From assembly GCA_934675695.1 (NCBI GenBank), contig CAKURN010000092.1, positions 1 through 6,125 of the forward strand: a stretch of 6,125 nucleotides of DNA. The letters run 5' to 3'. Of this stretch, positions 4,882 through 6,125 are shown one piece after another. Each line of letters begins with the position of its first letter. Within the stretch, counting starts at the first letter, position 1. A program made the translations under genes and the position numbers. A model generated the notes under the pieces. It made no database searches. It was not told the DNA's origin and saw only the letters and a list, made by a program, of their open reading frames with translations. The DNA is from an uncultured Candidatus Melainabacteria bacterium (GTDB taxonomy: Bacteria; Cyanobacteriota; Vampirovibrionia; Gastranaerophilales; Gastranaerophilaceae).

Positions 4882-6002
4882 TATTCAAAAATTCCTTTAA
4901 CTTCGTCATATTCAATATCAGATGTCAAAGACAGTCTGAGTCTGCTTGTGCCAACAGGAACAGTGGGTGGATTTATGGGTAAAACATAAAACCCTGCGTT
5001 TTGGAGTTTTGTCGCTTTTTTGAGAGTTTCTTCGCTATCACCTATTATCATTGGAATAATGTGAGAAGAACTTACTGTCGGGTAAATTTTGTGAATTTTT
5101 TTGTATAAAGAAGTCAGTTTTTCTTTTTGTTCTACTAAAAAATCAAATTTTTCTTCCAACAAAAAATTGCTCCACATGATGTTTGCAGATGGAATAGCTG
5201 TTGAAAAAATAAAACTTGAGGCTTTGTTTGTTAAATAATCAATTATTGTTTTATTTGCAACACAACATGCCCCCATAGAGCCGAGGGCTTTACCTAGAGT
5301 GATTGTAATAATATCGACGTCTTTATTTATATTACTACTGATGCCTGCTAAATTGTCGCCAAAAACGCAGAAACTATGAGCTTCATCAAGCATTAACAAG
5401 CAATTGTATTTTTTCTTCAATTCAATTAATTTTTGAACATCAGCCACATCGCCATCCATTGAAAACACTGTCTCTGATATTATTATGGCGTTTTTGTAGT
5501 TGTTTCTGTGTTTTTTTAAATAAAATTCTAAATTGTCATAATCAAGGTGTTTGTAGCGAAAATGCTCTGCACTAGACAATTTCATGCCGGAAACAACACT
5601 TGCGTGATTTAATTTGTCAGAAAAAATAACGTCACCTTTTGAAAACAAAGAAGAAACAACACCTTGGTTACATTGGTAACCTGTGTTGAAAATCAAAGCA
5701 GCTTCTTTTGAAAACATTTTTGACAAATTATTTTCTAATTTTTTATAGCAAGAAGAATTTCCCGTAAGTAATCTCGCAGAAGCGGAAGAAAACAAAAATT
5801 CTTCGTTGTTTTTGTATTTTTCTATAAATTCTAATCTTAAATCGGTATTTGTTGAAACATTTAAATAGTCGTTAGAAGACAAATTGAGAAGTTTTTTTCC
5901 ATCAACATAAATGAACTTTCCGACTTTTTTTTGGATGTTTTTAATTGTGCGGAAATTTGAGTTTTGTTTTAGAATTTCTAGTTGTTTAATATAATTTTGC
6001 AT
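4881..6002 (-). CDS. bioF: 8-amino-7-oxononanoate synthase BioF
   Basis: BioF is a PLP enzyme of the alpha-oxoamine synthase family. It condenses pimeloyl-ACP (or -CoA) with L-alanine to give KAPA. The 373 residues are near the usual ~385. Visible features are LLNLSSNDYL (38-47), FNTGYQCN (105-112), NHAS with the PLP-stacking histidine (H133), LDEAHS (D206, H209), the PLP lysine in TLGKALG (K238), and PPTVPVGTSRLRLSLT with R354 near the C-terminus. 2-amino-3-ketobutyrate CoA ligase is the main look-alike, but adjacent bioG and bioC settle it. It is the first gene of a bioF-bioG-bioC operon. No Shine-Dalgarno is seen before the ATG, and an extended -10 lies so close that the mRNA may be leaderless. 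There is no other plausible start: the next in-frame ATG is at residue 96. Confidence 0.95.
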   Translation of the reverse strand: MQNYIKQLEILKQNSNFRTIKNIQKKVGKFIYVDGKKLLNLSSNDYLNVSTNTDLRLEFIEKYKNNEEFLFSSASARLLTGNSSCYKKLENNLSKMFSKEAALIFNTGYQCNQGVVSSLFSKGDVIFSDKLNHASVVSGMKLSSAEHFRYKHLDYDNLEFYLKKHRNNYKNAIIISETVFSMDGDVADVQKLIELKKKYNCLLMLDEAHSFCVFGDNLAGISSNINKDVDIITITLGKALGSMGACCVANKTIIDYLTNKASSFIFSTAIPSANIMWSNFLLEEKFDFLVEQKEKLTSLYKKIHKIYPTVSSSHIIPMIIGDSEETLKKATKLQNAGFYVLPINPPTVPVGTSRLRLSLTSDIEYDEVKGIFE

Positions 6003-6008
6003 AAAAAT

Positions 6009-6017
6009 ATTTTACCA
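6009..6017 (-). promoter_or_regulatory. Extended -10 of the bioFGC operon
   Basis: On the minus strand TGG-TAAAAT ends six bases before the bioF ATG, so transcription would start at or within a base of the start codon. No convincing -35 is found 16-19 bp upstream, where the sequence is the T-run of the terminator. An extended -10 can act without a good -35. Confidence 0.4.
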
Positions 6018-6021
6018 CAAT

Positions 6022-6057
6022 AAAAAAATCCCACTTGAAAATAAGCGGGATTTTTTT
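6022..6057. terminator. Bidirectional intrinsic terminator
   Basis: ATCCCACTT (6028-6036) and AAGCGGGAT (6043-6051) form a 9-bp stem with a 6-nt loop (GAAAAT). The one non-Watson-Crick position is G-U in the minus-strand RNA and A-C in the plus-strand RNA, so it is stronger on the minus strand. Seven T follow the stem on the plus strand and seven A precede it, giving a T-run on both strands. It most likely ends the minus-strand gene at the right edge and insulates bioF. Confidence 0.85.
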
Positions 6058-6074
6058 GATTATTAAATTTGATA

Positions 6075-6125
6075 TTAATATCTGTTTGCGTTTAATGCAG
6101 CAGCTGCTTGTTGAGCGTATAGTAC
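6075..6125 (-). CDS. C-terminal end of an unidentified minus-strand protein (partial)
   Basis: One minus-strand frame reads VLYAQQAAAALNANRY and stops with TAA at 6077-6075, about 20 bp before the bidirectional terminator. The alanine-rich, helix-forming tail and the higher G+C of this short stretch fit a real, perhaps well-expressed gene. Sixteen residues are not enough to name the protein. A second frame also stops within the window but gives a less protein-like tail, and the third reads through the terminator. Confidence 0.5.
   Translation of the reverse strand, partial: VLYAQQAAAALNANRY

Overview
The window is an AT-rich stretch of bacterial chromosome. It carries a biotin-synthesis cluster on the right and, on the left, an unusual cassette: a cysteine-rich prepilin-like gene lying between two nearly identical 467-bp direct repeats. 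The type IV prepilin signal, the Shine-Dalgarno sites and the BioC/BioG route to pimeloyl-ACP point to a bacterium, probably Gram-negative and host- or gut-associated. I cannot name the phylum from the sequence. No rRNA, tRNA, CRISPR array, transposase or recombinase gene is visible.

Layout from left to right. Bases 1-142 hold the possible tail of a plus-strand gene, a small hairpin-plus-T-run terminator and a (TA)9 tract that can fold on itself. Repeat copy A (143-609) contains a 72-residue minus-strand ORF with its own promoter. Next comes a minus-strand gene (652-2271) for a secreted type IV prepilin-like protein of 539 residues, whose body has about 72 cysteines arranged in furin/VSP-like repeats. 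Repeat copy B (2404-2870) carries an identical second 72-residue ORF. Copies A and B align without gaps and differ at five bases, all transitions and all in the non-coding part upstream of the small ORF.

From 2896 onward are four biotin genes: bioD on the plus strand, and bioF-bioG-bioC as a tightly coupled minus-strand operon that converges on bioD and overlaps it by 11 bp. BioC methylates malonyl-ACP, fatty-acid synthesis extends it to pimeloyl-ACP methyl ester, BioG removes the methyl group, BioF condenses pimeloyl-ACP with alanine, and BioD closes the ureido ring to give dethiobiotin. BioA and BioB are not in the window. A bidirectional terminator (6022-6057) separates bioF from the C-terminal end of another minus-strand gene at the right edge.

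The most interesting part is the repeat / small ORF / cysteine-rich prepilin / repeat / small ORF arrangement. It has the geometry of a gene that could be lost, duplicated or exchanged by recombination between the direct repeats. The protein would be a surface-displayed, disulfide-rich, repeat-containing pilin-like molecule. Whether it is a variable-surface-protein system is inference, not something the sequence proves.
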